Shown here piece after piece: positions 1-8,933 of a stretch of DNA of 64,000 bases (within the stretch, counting starts at the first letter, position 1; each line of letters opens with the position of its first letter). The stretch comes from Arcticimaribacter sp002477625 (GTDB taxonomy: Bacteria; Bacteroidota; Bacteroidia; Flavobacteriales; Flavobacteriaceae). The stretch is taken from positions 2,091,638 through 2,155,637 of the forward strand of contig OX044358.1 in the NCBI GenBank assembly GCA_943846665.1, in the 5' to 3' direction. The notes under the pieces were generated by a model. It was not told where the DNA came from, made no database searches, and saw only the letters and a program-made list of their open reading frames with translations. Position numbers and translations under genes: made by a program.

Positions 1-1
1 T

Positions 2-967
2 CGTATCGGTCGATTAGTATTTCGCTCAGCGATGAAACAAGCAGATGTAACGGTAGTAGGAATCAATGACCTCCTCGAAGTTAAACATCTCGCATATCTC
101 TTAAAATACGATTCAGTTCATGGAACATATGATGGGACAATTGAAGTTGTTGATAACGATTTAGTAGTTGATGGCCACCGTGTACGTATTACAGCTGAAC
201 GCAATCCTGAAGATATTGCATGGGATGCAGTAGGAACAGATGTTGTAGCTGAATGTACTGGGATTTTTACTACACTTGAAAAAGCACAAACACACATTAC
301 TGCTGGAGCTAAAAAGGTAGTTATTTCTGCTCCATCTGCAGACGCACCAATGTTTGTAATGGGAGTAAACCACAAAGATGCAACAGCTGATCAAAACATA
401 GTTTCAAATGCTTCATGTACAACCAACTGTTTAGCGCCTGTTGCAAAAGTATTACACGATAATTTTACGATTGAAGAGGCATTGATGACAACGGTTCATG
501 CAACTACTGCAACTCAGTTTACGGTAGATGGCCCTTCTAAAAAAGACTTTAGAGGTGGACGTAGTGCGTTGTTGAATATCATGCCGGCTGCTACGGGTGC
601 TGCTAAAGCAGTAACAAAAGTAATTCCTTCTTTAGAAGGAAAACTAACAGGAATGGCTTTTCGTGTTCCAACAGCCAACGTTTCTGTTGTTGATTTAACC
701 GTTAAGGTTGCACAAACGACTTCTTATGATGAAATAAAAAAGGTAATGAAAGCTGCCTCTGAAAATGAACTAAAAGGAATTTTAGGTTATACAGACGAAG
801 CTGTAGTTTCTCAAGATTTTGTAGGTGATGCTCGAACTTCTGTTTTTGATGCTGAAGCTGGAATTGAATTGAACGGAAACTTTTTCAAAATCATTTCTTG
901 GTATGACAACGAATGTGGATACTCAAATAAATTAATTGACTTAGCGAAACACGTTAACGGATTATAA
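2..967 (+). CDS. gap: Glyceraldehyde-3-phosphate dehydrogenase (5' end cut by window edge)
   Basis: This is the NAD(P)-dependent glycolytic/gluconeogenic enzyme that converts glyceraldehyde-3-phosphate to 1,3-bisphosphoglycerate in the cytoplasm. The reading frame is open from base 2 and begins with R-I-G-R-L-V-F-R, the end of the conserved GxGRIGR nucleotide-binding motif, so only about a dozen N-terminal residues are missing. The catalytic motif SNASCTTNCLAP and the C-terminal WYDNECGYS motif are both present. The first ATG inside the window, at 32, is therefore an internal methionine. The GlcNAc-kinase-like gene follows one base after the stop, which suggests co-transcription. The assignment is secure; which GAPDH paralogue it is cannot be told from here. 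Confidence 0.97.
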   Translation, partial: RIGRLVFRSAMKQADVTVVGINDLLEVKHLAYLLKYDSVHGTYDGTIEVVDNDLVVDGHRVRITAERNPEDIAWDAVGTDVVAECTGIFTTLEKAQTHITAGAKKVVISAPSADAPMFVMGVNHKDATADQNIVSNASCTTNCLAPVAKVLHDNFTIEEALMTTVHATTATQFTVDGPSKKDFRGGRSALLNIMPAATGAAKAVTKVIPSLEGKLTGMAFRVPTANVSVVDLTVKVAQTTSYDEIKKVMKAASENELKGILGYTDEAVVSQDFVGDARTSVFDAEAGIELNGNFFKIISWYDNECGYSNKLIDLAKHVNGL

Positions 968-968
968 T

Positions 969-1835
969 ATGTATTTAATTGTTGATAGTGGGTCGACTAA
1001 GACCGATTGGTTTGCAATAGATGAACGAGGTACTGTTTTGTTTTCTACACAAACCTTAGGATTAAATCCCCAAGTTCTTTCGTCCGCGATACTAACGGAA
1101 CGAATCATAAACAATTATGATTTGTACCAAAATAGAGATAAAGTGACCAAGCTTTTCTTCTATGGTGCCGGATGTGGAATTGAATCAACAACCAAGAGGA
1201 TTAGTAAAGTCTTTGAAGAGATTTTCACGAAATGCTCTTTTACTATAAAAGAAGACACTTACGCTGCAGTATACGCATCTGCAGCGATAGGTGTTCCTTC
1301 CATTGTCTGTATTTTAGGGACAGGTTCTAATTGCAGTTACTTTGACGGCCATAAGGTGCATCAATACATCACCTCTTTGGGTTATATTCTTATGGATGAG
1401 GCTAGTGGTAATTTTTATGGAAAACAGCTCATTAGAGGCTATTATTTCAATGAAATGCCAAAGTATCTTGCTGAAAAATTTGAGCGTGAATTCGACCTTT
1501 CTGCTAATACGGTTAAAGAAAACTTATACCGTAAAGAAAATCCAAATACCTACTTGGCACGTTTTGCAAAATTCATGATTGTCCACAAAGATGATCCTTA
1601 TATGCAAACCATGATACATGAAGGAATAAGACGTTTCATTAGGCATCAGTTGTTTCAGTTCAACAACGCAAAAGATGTACCGATTCATTTTGTTGGATCT
1701 ATTTCTTATTTCCTCAAAGATGAAGTTGAATTGATATTGAAAGAATTTGATTTAACCATGGGGACTGTTGTAAAGCGACCCATCGATCAATTAGTCAAGT
1801 ATCATGTAAACTTATTGGAGAAAGAAATGCAATAA
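969..1835 (+). CDS. BadF/BadG-type ATPase, N-acetylglucosamine kinase-like
   Basis: A 288-residue cytoplasmic kinase of the ASKHA superfamily (BadF/BadG/BcrA/BcrD family), the group that includes eukaryotic GlcNAc kinase. The N-terminal phosphate-binding loop DSGSTKTDW (about residues 6-14), the second phosphate motif ILGTGSNCS (about 115-123) and a glycine-rich stretch near GYILMDEASGNFYGK are visible. The likely reaction is ATP-dependent phosphorylation of an amino sugar such as GlcNAc; the substrate is inferred from the family and from the GH20, GH3 and NagB-like genes elsewhere in the window. It starts one base after the gap stop codon, so it is probably co-transcribed with it, and it converges with the RidA gene. 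Confidence 0.8.
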   Translation: MYLIVDSGSTKTDWFAIDERGTVLFSTQTLGLNPQVLSSAILTERIINNYDLYQNRDKVTKLFFYGAGCGIESTTKRISKVFEEIFTKCSFTIKEDTYAAVYASAAIGVPSIVCILGTGSNCSYFDGHKVHQYITSLGYILMDEASGNFYGKQLIRGYYFNEMPKYLAEKFEREFDLSANTVKENLYRKENPNTYLARFAKFMIVHKDDPYMQTMIHEGIRRFIRHQLFQFNNAKDVPIHFVGSISYFLKDEVELILKEFDLTMGTVVKRPIDQLVKYHVNLLEKEMQ

Positions 1836-1841
1836 AATACG

Positions 1842-2222
1842 CTAGGCTACTGCAGTCATAGAGATTTCAACGCGAACAAATTTCGGGAGGTTTGCTACCT
1901 CAACAGTTTCTCTTGCAGGTGCTGTTTCTTCGTTGAAATATTTTGCATAAACCTTATTTACTTCTACAAAATTATTCATATCACTTAAGAAAATTGAGGT
2001 TTTCACTACATGCTCAAAAGTCATCTGAGCCGCCTCTAATACTGCTTTTAAATTCTCCATTACTTGTATGGTCTCTTTTTCTAAATCACCTTCAATGAGT
2101 TCCATAGTTGCAGGGTCAAGCGGGATTTGCCCTGACATATAAAGAACTCCATTTGATAGGACAGCTTGATTGTATGGTCCAATTGGTGCGGGTGCGTTTG
2201 TTGTTGTGATTATTTTTTTCAT
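1842..2222 (-). CDS. ridA: RidA family reactive intermediate/imine deaminase
   Basis: A 126-residue protein of the YjgF/YER057c/UK114 family. RidA proteins hydrolyse reactive enamines/imines, such as 2-aminoacrylate formed by PLP enzymes, to ketoacids and ammonia. The N-terminal APAPIGPYNQA motif, the arginine in PARETVEV and the late glutamate in RVEISMTAVA match conserved RidA active-site positions. I chose the start at 2222 (MKKIIT...) because family members begin there. An in-frame ATG at 2240 adds six residues and overlaps the LptD stop as TAATG, so coupled translation from that codon cannot be excluded. It lies downstream of the LptD-like gene on the same strand and is likely read from that transcript. 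Confidence 0.93.
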   Translation of the reverse strand: MKKIITTTNAPAPIGPYNQAVLSNGVLYMSGQIPLDPATMELIEGDLEKETIQVMENLKAVLEAAQMTFEHVVKTSIFLSDMNNFVEVNKVYAKYFNEETAPARETVEVANLPKFVRVEISMTAVA

Positions 2223-2239
2223 GTTGGCGATGTTATACA

Positions 2240-4909
2240 TTATAAACGTTTATCTGGCTCATTTCTTTTGTCGTACTTCAAATCACTCAATAAACCGGAT
2301 TTTATTCCAATAAAGAAACTCCACGAACTTCGGTTGCCAAAAGGAACCCAGCTGAAATTTAACTTCCAGCTTTCTAAATCTCGATTGAAACGAAACTGAG
2401 TATAGGTCACTCCTTTTTGTTTAAAGTCATATCCAGATGAAAAACCAACGGCCCACTTTGGTGTAAGGTCCAAGTCACCCGACACCATCAAGGAATTATT
2501 TCTAATATCGTCTTCTCCTCTTGAGTTACTGTAAGTAATAGAATGTGCAAACTTGATGTTCCACGGCAATTTTGTACGATAGAGTCCATCCGGTTCATCA
2601 TCCTCTTTTTTCTCTTTATTGTTTTCCCGAAAGCGTCCGTCAGAAAAGTTATTGGCTACACCAAATAAATCATCATCTCGCCCACCACCAGAAAGTCGTT
2701 CATAATCACTTCCCGTAAAAGTATCTTCCTCCTCTTCCTCTTCTTCGTCACCTTCTTTCTTTTCGAAATCTTCATTAGATAAAGAGAAGCCAATATTCAT
2801 GTTGGCACTAGTAAAACGAACTAAACCACCCCCATTTTTTACATGAAAAGTATTTATTCTCGTATTGTTTTCATCAATCCCATAGGGATCCATAGTTGCC
2901 GCTAAATTGATGCTTACCTCGTCTTTAAACAAAGAGGCACTAGTGGTAACTCGAATTGGAGCAAGCTTAAATTCTTCAGCAGTGAGGCTGTAACTTGTAC
3001 TGAAGTTTAAATTATTTAAAAGCTTAATCTTTTTTGGTTCTGGATCCAGCGTATCTCTACTCGCAACCTTGGCTTCGAAATTATTACTCAAACTGATACC
3101 CATGGATTTTGACATCCCGCGTGAGGGTTGTCCGAAAAGAGCATTTTCAAAACGAGTATACTGGGCTTTTGTACCATTTGCATCTATAATATATTCATCG
3201 TAATATCTTTCGAAACTTGGCTGAACACTATAACTTATAGAGGGACGCATGGTATGGCGAATGGATTGAAGTCTCTTTCCTTCCTTGAAATTAAAGGTTC
3301 CGTAGATCGTAGTACCTACACTTGCATTATAGTTATATTCTCTAAAAGCGGCAAACCCTTTAAGGGTATCTTTTACCACTCCAGCTTCTTCAGTATAGTC
3401 ATTGTATCGTACAGTATCTGGAGCCCAAACCTCCTTGTAGTTTGCCGAAGTACTTACACTTAGATGTTTGAATATTTTAAAATTGGTACTTATTGGAATA
3501 CTGTGCGTAACGCCTGATCGCGCATCGTCAAACATTTCTTTCTTAAACAGAAATTCTTCAGTGGTTATGATCCGGCTCTCACCACGGGTTGAGTATTGAA
3601 AGTTAATGTTTTGAATAAAACCTTTCTTGGTTCCTGTTTTGGGTGCAAATGGAAAAATACGCTCCATGTTTGCCTGAAAAGTTGGTAGGGTCAAATTGAC
3701 GGTTTGTGTCTGTGTATTTTGTGAAAGAGCAGTAGTCAGTGAAATATTTACTCGGGGATATTTCGGAAATGTTTTGGAATAAGACACCGAAGAACTCAAG
3801 GTGTTATTTAGAAAATTCGCATCATTTAGTTGGTTAATGGATTGCGCAAAATAAGAACTACTCCCAAGGTTTACTGAGGCAGAGAAATTTGAAGTAGGAC
3901 TTGCTTTAGAATCTCTTCGATGTGTCCATCGTATGTTATATACCGTTGCATTATTGTAATCAGGAAAACCACGTTCTCCGTTAACCAGTTTTTCATATCG
4001 AAAACTTAAGTTTCCACCAAACTTGTAATTGACCTTGTACTGGGTGTCAAAGCGAAGTCCATAACTCCCGTTGGTGTAGTAATCTCCCGTAAAGTTGAGG
4101 TCAAAATATTGGTTCACATTCAAATAGTATCCACCATTCTGAATATAATACCCTCGCTGTGCGCTTTCGCCATAGGTTGGAAAAACTACGCCGGACGCCT
4201 TTTCATTTGTCGTAGGAAAGTAAGCAAAAGGAAGTCCGATAGGTGTAGGGACATTGGCAATATAGATGTTGCTGAGCCCAGCAACGATTTTACCGCCGGG
4301 AACCATCTTACCTTTTCGAATTCGAATGTAGTAATCCGGGTTATCCGGATTGGATGAGGTTGTGACTTTTGCATCCTTTATGTAGTAAACAGAATCATTT
4401 TCTTTTTTTGTAAAATCAGAAAAGACATTCATACCGCCTTGTTCTGTTTTTGAATTCCAGATCAGGGCTTTCTTAGTGTCGAAGTTAAACCGAATAGAAT
4501 CGGGGTTTACCTCGTTGCCAGCTTGAAGAAATTTGGGCTTCTGTGATAAGTTACCTAAGGAATCTGCAATTCTTCCAGCATAAACTTCGTTTGTGGTATA
4601 ATCCAAAACAATAATCCCTGCCTCCAGACGCATTTCTTCATAGGTCAAAACTGCTTTGTTGTACAAACGGATTTTATTTTCCTTTTGATCGATTTTGACA
4701 GAATCTTGGGCATTATAATTGATCAAGTCTAGGAGAAGAGGTTTCTTTTTTGGAATGATGTCAAGAACTTCGTTTTCGTTGATTTGTTCAAGGCTTAAAC
4801 TGTCTTGAACCACCTTTTTCTCTTGGGAAAGATCGTTTTGGGCATAGATAAATGACACCTTCAAAAAAAGTATTAACAATATGACTGAATAAAAAGACTT
4901 TGTTTGCAA
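2240..4909 (-). CDS. lptD: LptD-like outer-membrane LPS assembly protein
   Basis: An 889-residue secreted outer-membrane beta-barrel with a signal peptide ending at IYAQ (about residue 24). The N-terminal part (roughly 60-220) resembles the OstA/LptA-type jellyroll, with repeated short beta motifs such as VLTYEEMRLEAGIIVLDYTT. The rest alternates aromatic beta strands as in a large barrel. Bacteroidota LptD homologues (putative LPS assembly protein LptD) have this size and layout and insert lipopolysaccharide into the outer leaflet with the partner LptE. A very acidic run (EGDEEEEEEEDTF, about 715-727) with a nearby glycine/aspartate-rich stretch is unusual and is probably an exposed loop. 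The divergent amidase begins about 90 bp upstream. Confidence 0.85.
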   Translation of the reverse strand: MQTKSFYSVILLILFLKVSFIYAQNDLSQEKKVVQDSLSLEQINENEVLDIIPKKKPLLLDLINYNAQDSVKIDQKENKIRLYNKAVLTYEEMRLEAGIIVLDYTTNEVYAGRIADSLGNLSQKPKFLQAGNEVNPDSIRFNFDTKKALIWNSKTEQGGMNVFSDFTKKENDSVYYIKDAKVTTSSNPDNPDYYIRIRKGKMVPGGKIVAGLSNIYIANVPTPIGLPFAYFPTTNEKASGVVFPTYGESAQRGYYIQNGGYYLNVNQYFDLNFTGDYYTNGSYGLRFDTQYKVNYKFGGNLSFRYEKLVNGERGFPDYNNATVYNIRWTHRRDSKASPTSNFSASVNLGSSSYFAQSINQLNDANFLNNTLSSSVSYSKTFPKYPRVNISLTTALSQNTQTQTVNLTLPTFQANMERIFPFAPKTGTKKGFIQNINFQYSTRGESRIITTEEFLFKKEMFDDARSGVTHSIPISTNFKIFKHLSVSTSANYKEVWAPDTVRYNDYTEEAGVVKDTLKGFAAFREYNYNASVGTTIYGTFNFKEGKRLQSIRHTMRPSISYSVQPSFERYYDEYIIDANGTKAQYTRFENALFGQPSRGMSKSMGISLSNNFEAKVASRDTLDPEPKKIKLLNNLNFSTSYSLTAEEFKLAPIRVTTSASLFKDEVSINLAATMDPYGIDENNTRINTFHVKNGGGLVRFTSANMNIGFSLSNEDFEKKEGDEEEEEEEDTFTGSDYERLSGGGRDDDLFGVANNFSDGRFRENNKEKKEDDEPDGLYRTKLPWNIKFAHSITYSNSRGEDDIRNNSLMVSGDLDLTPKWAVGFSSGYDFKQKGVTYTQFRFNRDLESWKLNFSWVPFGNRSSWSFFIGIKSGLLSDLKYDKRNEPDKRL

Positions 4910-4999
4910 GGCGATATAGGCTATTTTTGTATAAAATATAACGCTTCAAAATTACATATATTTTTGATGCTTGTTAGGGTTTTTAAGTATTTATTAGGA

Positions 5000-6115
5000 A
5001 TGAAATCAGTACAACATTACACCTTGAACATTTTACTGGCAGGCTTTTGTCTATTGGCTAATCATGCGACAGCAAGTATTCAAACCGATTCAAGTCAAGA
5101 CAAGCCTTTTGTAGTTGTTTTGGATGCCGGTCATGGTGGGAAAGATTCTGGAAATCGAGGGAATGGTTATTACGAAAAGAAAATTGCACTCAATATCATT
5201 TTGCAAATAGGTAAAATCCTAGAAAAGAAACCGAATATAAAGGTTATTTACACCCGTAAAACCGATGTTTTTGTAGACTTAATTGAACGTGCTCGAATTG
5301 CCAATCGTGCAGATGCGGATCTCTTTATTTCGGTGCATTGCGACGCACATACCTCTCAGGCTTATGGTGCGGGTACTTTTGTTTTGGGACTTCACGCCAA
5401 TCAAAGAAATTTTGAAGTTGCCAAAAAAGAGAATTCCGTTATCTTTTATGAAGAAAATTACGAGGAAAACTACGATGGTTTTGATCCGAATAATCCAGAG
5501 AGTGTAATTAGCTTAACCTTAATGCAAGAGACTTATTTGAATCAAAGCATAACAGCGGCCGATGCTGTCCAAAAGAGTTTTGTTGCAAATCTAAATCGAA
5601 AGGATAGGACCGTAAAACAAGCTGGATTTGTTGTTTTGAAATACACTTATATGCCCAGCGTTCTTGTTGAAACAGGTTTTTTGACTAATGCAAAAGAAGG
5701 AGCATATTTGAACTCATCAAAGGGGAAACTTGAAATGGCTCAAGCCATTTCAAAAGCTATAATCAATTACAAAAACTCTTTAAGTTCTTCAATCAATACC
5801 CTCTCTTCGATTGGGGAAACTGTTGTTGAAGAGAAAAAGGAAGCTGCTGCCACCTCAAATGAAGTTGTTTTTAAAATTCAAATCGCTGCGAGTTCTAAAA
5901 AGCTTGAATCAAAAGCCTATAATTTTAAAGGACTGTCTCCTATCTCTCGAGAAAAAGAAAAAGAGTTATATCGTTATTATTACAGCGAGACAACCTCCTA
6001 TGAAAGGGCAAAAAAATTAAAGAAGAAGGCAAAAAGGAAAGGATATAAGCATGCTTTTATCGTTGCTTTTAAGGAAAATAAAAAAATTAAACTATCTACC
6101 GTAATCCCCAACTGA
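5000..6115 (+). CDS. N-acetylmuramoyl-L-alanine amidase (Amidase_3)
   Basis: A 371-residue exported zinc hydrolase that cleaves the amide bond between MurNAc and the peptide stem of peptidoglycan. The signal peptide covers about residues 1-26. The Amidase_3 core shows DAGHGGKDSGN (His45, zinc ligand), SVHCDAH (second zinc histidine, about 112) and the VLVETGFLTN active-site glutamate motif. The C-terminal about 75 residues, with a basic KAKRKGYKHAFIVAF stretch, resemble a SPOR-like peptidoglycan-binding fold. The ATG at 5000 is preceded by TTAGGA and gives a clean signal peptide. The longer frame from 4904 would overlap the divergent lptD start and disrupt that signal. The MlaD-like gene follows after 53 bp. 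Confidence 0.92.
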   Translation: MKSVQHYTLNILLAGFCLLANHATASIQTDSSQDKPFVVVLDAGHGGKDSGNRGNGYYEKKIALNIILQIGKILEKKPNIKVIYTRKTDVFVDLIERARIANRADADLFISVHCDAHTSQAYGAGTFVLGLHANQRNFEVAKKENSVIFYEENYEENYDGFDPNNPESVISLTLMQETYLNQSITAADAVQKSFVANLNRKDRTVKQAGFVVLKYTYMPSVLVETGFLTNAKEGAYLNSSKGKLEMAQAISKAIINYKNSLSSSINTLSSIGETVVEEKKEAAATSNEVVFKIQIAASSKKLESKAYNFKGLSPISREKEKELYRYYYSETTSYERAKKLKKKAKRKGYKHAFIVAFKENKKIKLSTVIPN

Positions 6116-6168
6116 TTATTACCCTAAAACCCGAAATAATTATTATTTTTGAATAAAACATACCCGAC

Positions 6169-7113
6169 TTGAGACCATCTAAAGAAATCAAAGCTGCGCT
6201 ATTTGTTCTAATAGGAATTTTCTTGTTCCTAATTGGTTTCAACTTTCTAAACGGTACTTCATTGTTTAAAAGTGAAAACAATCTTTATGCCGTATATGAT
6301 CAGGTAGAAGGCCTTCAATCTGGGACGAAAGTTACGGTGAACGGATTGACAGTAGGCAAGGTAAGCTCAATTGATTTTCTCCCTTCTACAAATAAGATTC
6401 TGGTTTCGTTTACTGTACGAAACGATCTTGAATTTTCTAAGAATTCTATTGCTGAATTGTATGAAGCCGGCCTTATAGGTGGGAAATCAATCGCCATTAT
6501 ACCAGTATACGACGTTGATCGGATTTTAGCTTCTGGCGATACCCTACAAAGCAGAATTAAACCCGGTCTCACGGATGTTATAGGTTCAGAAATATCTCCT
6601 CTGCAAAAAAAAATAGGCGAACTTTTAATCAATGCTGACACTTTAATTTCGTCTTTGAACACCGTTTTAGATGATCAAGCACAGCAGGGTTTAAATAAGG
6701 CAATGACCGAAGTTTCTACAACCATAACAAATTTAAACACGGTCTCTGCAGCTCTTTCGAAAATTCTAAGCAAACAAGAATCGAATATCAATCAAACCTT
6801 TGATAACTTGGCACAAGCCTCCGTTAATTTGAATCAAATTTCGGACTCTCTTTCTCAAGCAAACTTGAAAGGCATGGTGACTCAATTTGAAACTGCTGCT
6901 AGCAGTTTGAATTCAATTCTCAAATCAATGGAGCAGGGTGAAGGTAGTATTGGAAAATTGATCCATGACGATGCCCTGTACAATAATCTAGAAGCAAGTA
7001 CCAAAGAAGTCGAATTATTGATTAAGGATTTAAAAGAACACCCTAAACGATATGTTCATTTTTCTCTTTTTGGAAAAAAAGACACTCCTTACGAATCCGA
7101 AGATAAAAACTAA
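6169..7113 (+). CDS. MlaD/MCE family lipid-transport protein
   Basis: A 314-residue protein with one N-terminal membrane helix (about residues 9-28), then an MCE domain (about 38-115, YAVYDQVEGLQSGTKVTVNG...) and a long helical tail rich in Leu, Asn and Ser. MCE proteins form rings that ferry phospholipids across the envelope, usually with an MlaE permease and MlaF ATPase; neither partner is visible in this window. The start is a TTG at 6169 giving MRPSKEIKAA, and no in-frame ATG gives the full membrane helix. An amidase next to an MCE protein is an arrangement I recall from other Flavobacteriia. The next gene begins 6 bp after the stop. Confidence 0.88.
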   Translation: MRPSKEIKAALFVLIGIFLFLIGFNFLNGTSLFKSENNLYAVYDQVEGLQSGTKVTVNGLTVGKVSSIDFLPSTNKILVSFTVRNDLEFSKNSIAELYEAGLIGGKSIAIIPVYDVDRILASGDTLQSRIKPGLTDVIGSEISPLQKKIGELLINADTLISSLNTVLDDQAQQGLNKAMTEVSTTITNLNTVSAALSKILSKQESNINQTFDNLAQASVNLNQISDSLSQANLKGMVTQFETAASSLNSILKSMEQGEGSIGKLIHDDALYNNLEASTKEVELLIKDLKEHPKRYVHFSLFGKKDTPYESEDKN

Positions 7114-7119
7114 CCCACT

Positions 7120-8460
7120 ATGATTTTTGAGTTTTTACCGAATGTTGTTTTTGTTCTTCTTTTGCTTACTTCTGCTGTTATTTTTACAAAAAACATTCTT
7201 AAAATTAAGAACAACATTACGCTTGGTAAAGTCATAGATCGTAACAATAAGAAGGCTGAACGCTGGAAGAATATGGCACGAATTGCCCTTGGGCAATCCA
7301 AAATGGTCAAGCGTCCAATTGCCGGTCTATTGCACGTTGTTGTTTATGTAGGGTTTTTAGTAATCAACATTGAATTACTTGAAATCATAGTAGATGGTAT
7401 TTTTGGCACCCATAGAATTTTTGCTCCCTTTTTGGGCGGTTTTTATGATGTCTTGATAGCCACTTTCGAAGTTTTTGCATTTTTAGTCCTTATTGCTGTT
7501 GTTGTTTTTTGGATGAGACGGAATGTGATTCGATTGAATCGATTCTGGAAAAAGGAGATGAAAGGATGGCCAAAATTAGATGCGGATTTGATTTTATATT
7601 TTGAGATTGTGCTGATGTCCTTGTTTTTGATGATGAATGGAGCCGATTATTATATCCAAACTAATTTTCCAGAGGCTATACATTATCAACAAGCTGGCTC
7701 TTTTCCCATAAGTCAATACCTATCATCCCTTTTTAGCGGGATGTCTTTAGATTCGATCGTCTTAGTTGAACGAACGGCTTGGTGGATGCACATCGTGGGA
7801 ATTTTTATTTTTTTAAATTATTTATACTATTCCAAGCACTTACATATACTTCTGGCTTTCCCTAACACCTATTTTGCTAATTTAAACGCTAAAGGGGGCT
7901 TTGCAAACAATCCCTCGATAACCGCTGAAGTGAAATTGATGCTGGATCCGGATGCAGACCCATATACAGTTCCAGAAGAATCTTCCGATGAACCCGATAA
8001 ATTTGGGGCTTCTGACGTAATGGATCTGAATCGTGTTCAATTATTGAACGCATACACCTGTACCGAGTGTGGACGATGTACGAGCGAGTGTCCGGCAAAT
8101 CAGACTGGAAAAATGCTCTCTCCAAGAAAGATAATGATGGATACCCGAGATCGTCTGACCGAAGTAGGTGATAACATTCAAAAAAACAAAGGAGTTTTTG
8201 TTCCCGATGGGAAACAACTACTCAACGATTATATTTCCCCTGAAGAATTATGGGCTTGTACCTCTTGTAATGCTTGCGTTGAAAGCTGTCCAATTGACAT
8301 TGATCCGCTTTCTATTATAATGAGCATGCGTCAGTATTTAGTCATGGAAGAGTCTGCAGCTCCAACAGACCTAAACAATATGATGGGGAATATCGAAAAT
8401 AACGGGGCACCTTGGCCTTTCAATCAACAAGACCGAAACAATTGGGTTCAAGACCTTTAA
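7120..8460 (+). CDS. Membrane-anchored 4Fe-4S electron-transfer protein (HdrC/GlpC-like)
   Basis: A 446-residue protein with several N-terminal membrane helices (within about 1-260, for example near 5-25, 70-90, 105-130, 165-185 and 225-245) and a C-terminal soluble part with two 4Fe-4S motifs: CTECGRCTSECP (about 314-325) and CTSCNACVESCP (about 379-390). This layout resembles the membrane heme/Fe-S subunits of heterodisulfide-reductase-like or GlpC-like quinone-linked complexes. A CCG-domain Fe-S protein of the HdrB type lies two genes downstream and is the obvious partner. Redox partner and substrate are unknown. The genes are tightly packed (6 bp before, 17 bp after). Confidence 0.85.
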   Translation: MIFEFLPNVVFVLLLLTSAVIFTKNILKIKNNITLGKVIDRNNKKAERWKNMARIALGQSKMVKRPIAGLLHVVVYVGFLVINIELLEIIVDGIFGTHRIFAPFLGGFYDVLIATFEVFAFLVLIAVVVFWMRRNVIRLNRFWKKEMKGWPKLDADLILYFEIVLMSLFLMMNGADYYIQTNFPEAIHYQQAGSFPISQYLSSLFSGMSLDSIVLVERTAWWMHIVGIFIFLNYLYYSKHLHILLAFPNTYFANLNAKGGFANNPSITAEVKLMLDPDADPYTVPEESSDEPDKFGASDVMDLNRVQLLNAYTCTECGRCTSECPANQTGKMLSPRKIMMDTRDRLTEVGDNIQKNKGVFVPDGKQLLNDYISPEELWACTSCNACVESCPIDIDPLSIIMSMRQYLVMEESAAPTDLNNMMGNIENNGAPWPFNQQDRNNWVQDL

Positions 8461-8477
8461 TTTTTAAATCAAGAAAA

Positions 8478-8927
8478 ATGCACAAAGAAGAAGCGGAAAA
8501 TTATTTACACAAGAAAGTTGAAAACGGAGAGGATGTCAGTCCAGTTTTACCAGAAGGTATCAAAAATTACCTGATCGATATTGATGGCACTATTTGTGAT
8601 GATATTCCAAATGAAGAACCCGAACGTATGGAGACAGCAGAATTGTATCCAGACGCTCTTGAAACATGTAACCGCTGGTTTGCTGAAGGTCACTTAATTT
8701 GTTTCTTTACCTCTCGTGTGGAAGCTAACCGAGAAGTTACAGAAGGTTGGTTGAAACGCAATGGGTTTAAATACCACAGTTTATTGATGGGGAAACCAAG
8801 AGGAGGAAATTATCACTGGATTGATAACCATTTAGTAAAAGCTACACAGTACAAAGGTAAATTCACAGAATTGGTTAACAAAGAAGTTACCATTCAGGTT
8901 TTTGATGATGGTGCTAACGACAACTAG
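8478..8927 (+). CDS. HAD-like phosphatase
   Basis: A small cytoplasmic protein of 149 residues with the HAD motif I, NYLIDIDGTICDD (about residues 31-43), and a second conserved stretch CFFTSRVEA that fits motif II (Thr/Ser). The reaction is probably phosphate transfer through the first aspartate; the substrate is unknown. The ATG at 8478 (MHKEEAENY) follows an A-rich leader and avoids the 49-base overlap that an ATG at 8412 would make with the Fe-S gene. Homologues are sometimes labelled phosphoheptose isomerase; I see no SIS domain to support that. Its place between two Fe-S genes suggests a shared operon of unknown pathway. Confidence 0.75.
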   Translation: MHKEEAENYLHKKVENGEDVSPVLPEGIKNYLIDIDGTICDDIPNEEPERMETAELYPDALETCNRWFAEGHLICFFTSRVEANREVTEGWLKRNGFKYHSLLMGKPRGGNYHWIDNHLVKATQYKGKFTELVNKEVTIQVFDDGANDN

Positions 8928-8933
8928 ATTTTT

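Noticed and set aside
3128..3463. Plus-strand frame opposite the LptD-like gene
   Set aside because: It lies wholly in the complement of a well-supported coding region and has no recognisable product.
4904..4999. Upstream start for the amidase
   Set aside because: The extra 32 residues would displace the signal peptide and overlap the divergent lptD start.
8412..8477. Upstream start for the HAD protein
   Set aside because: It would overlap the Fe-S gene by 49 bases and add residues without family features; ATG at 8478 fits better.
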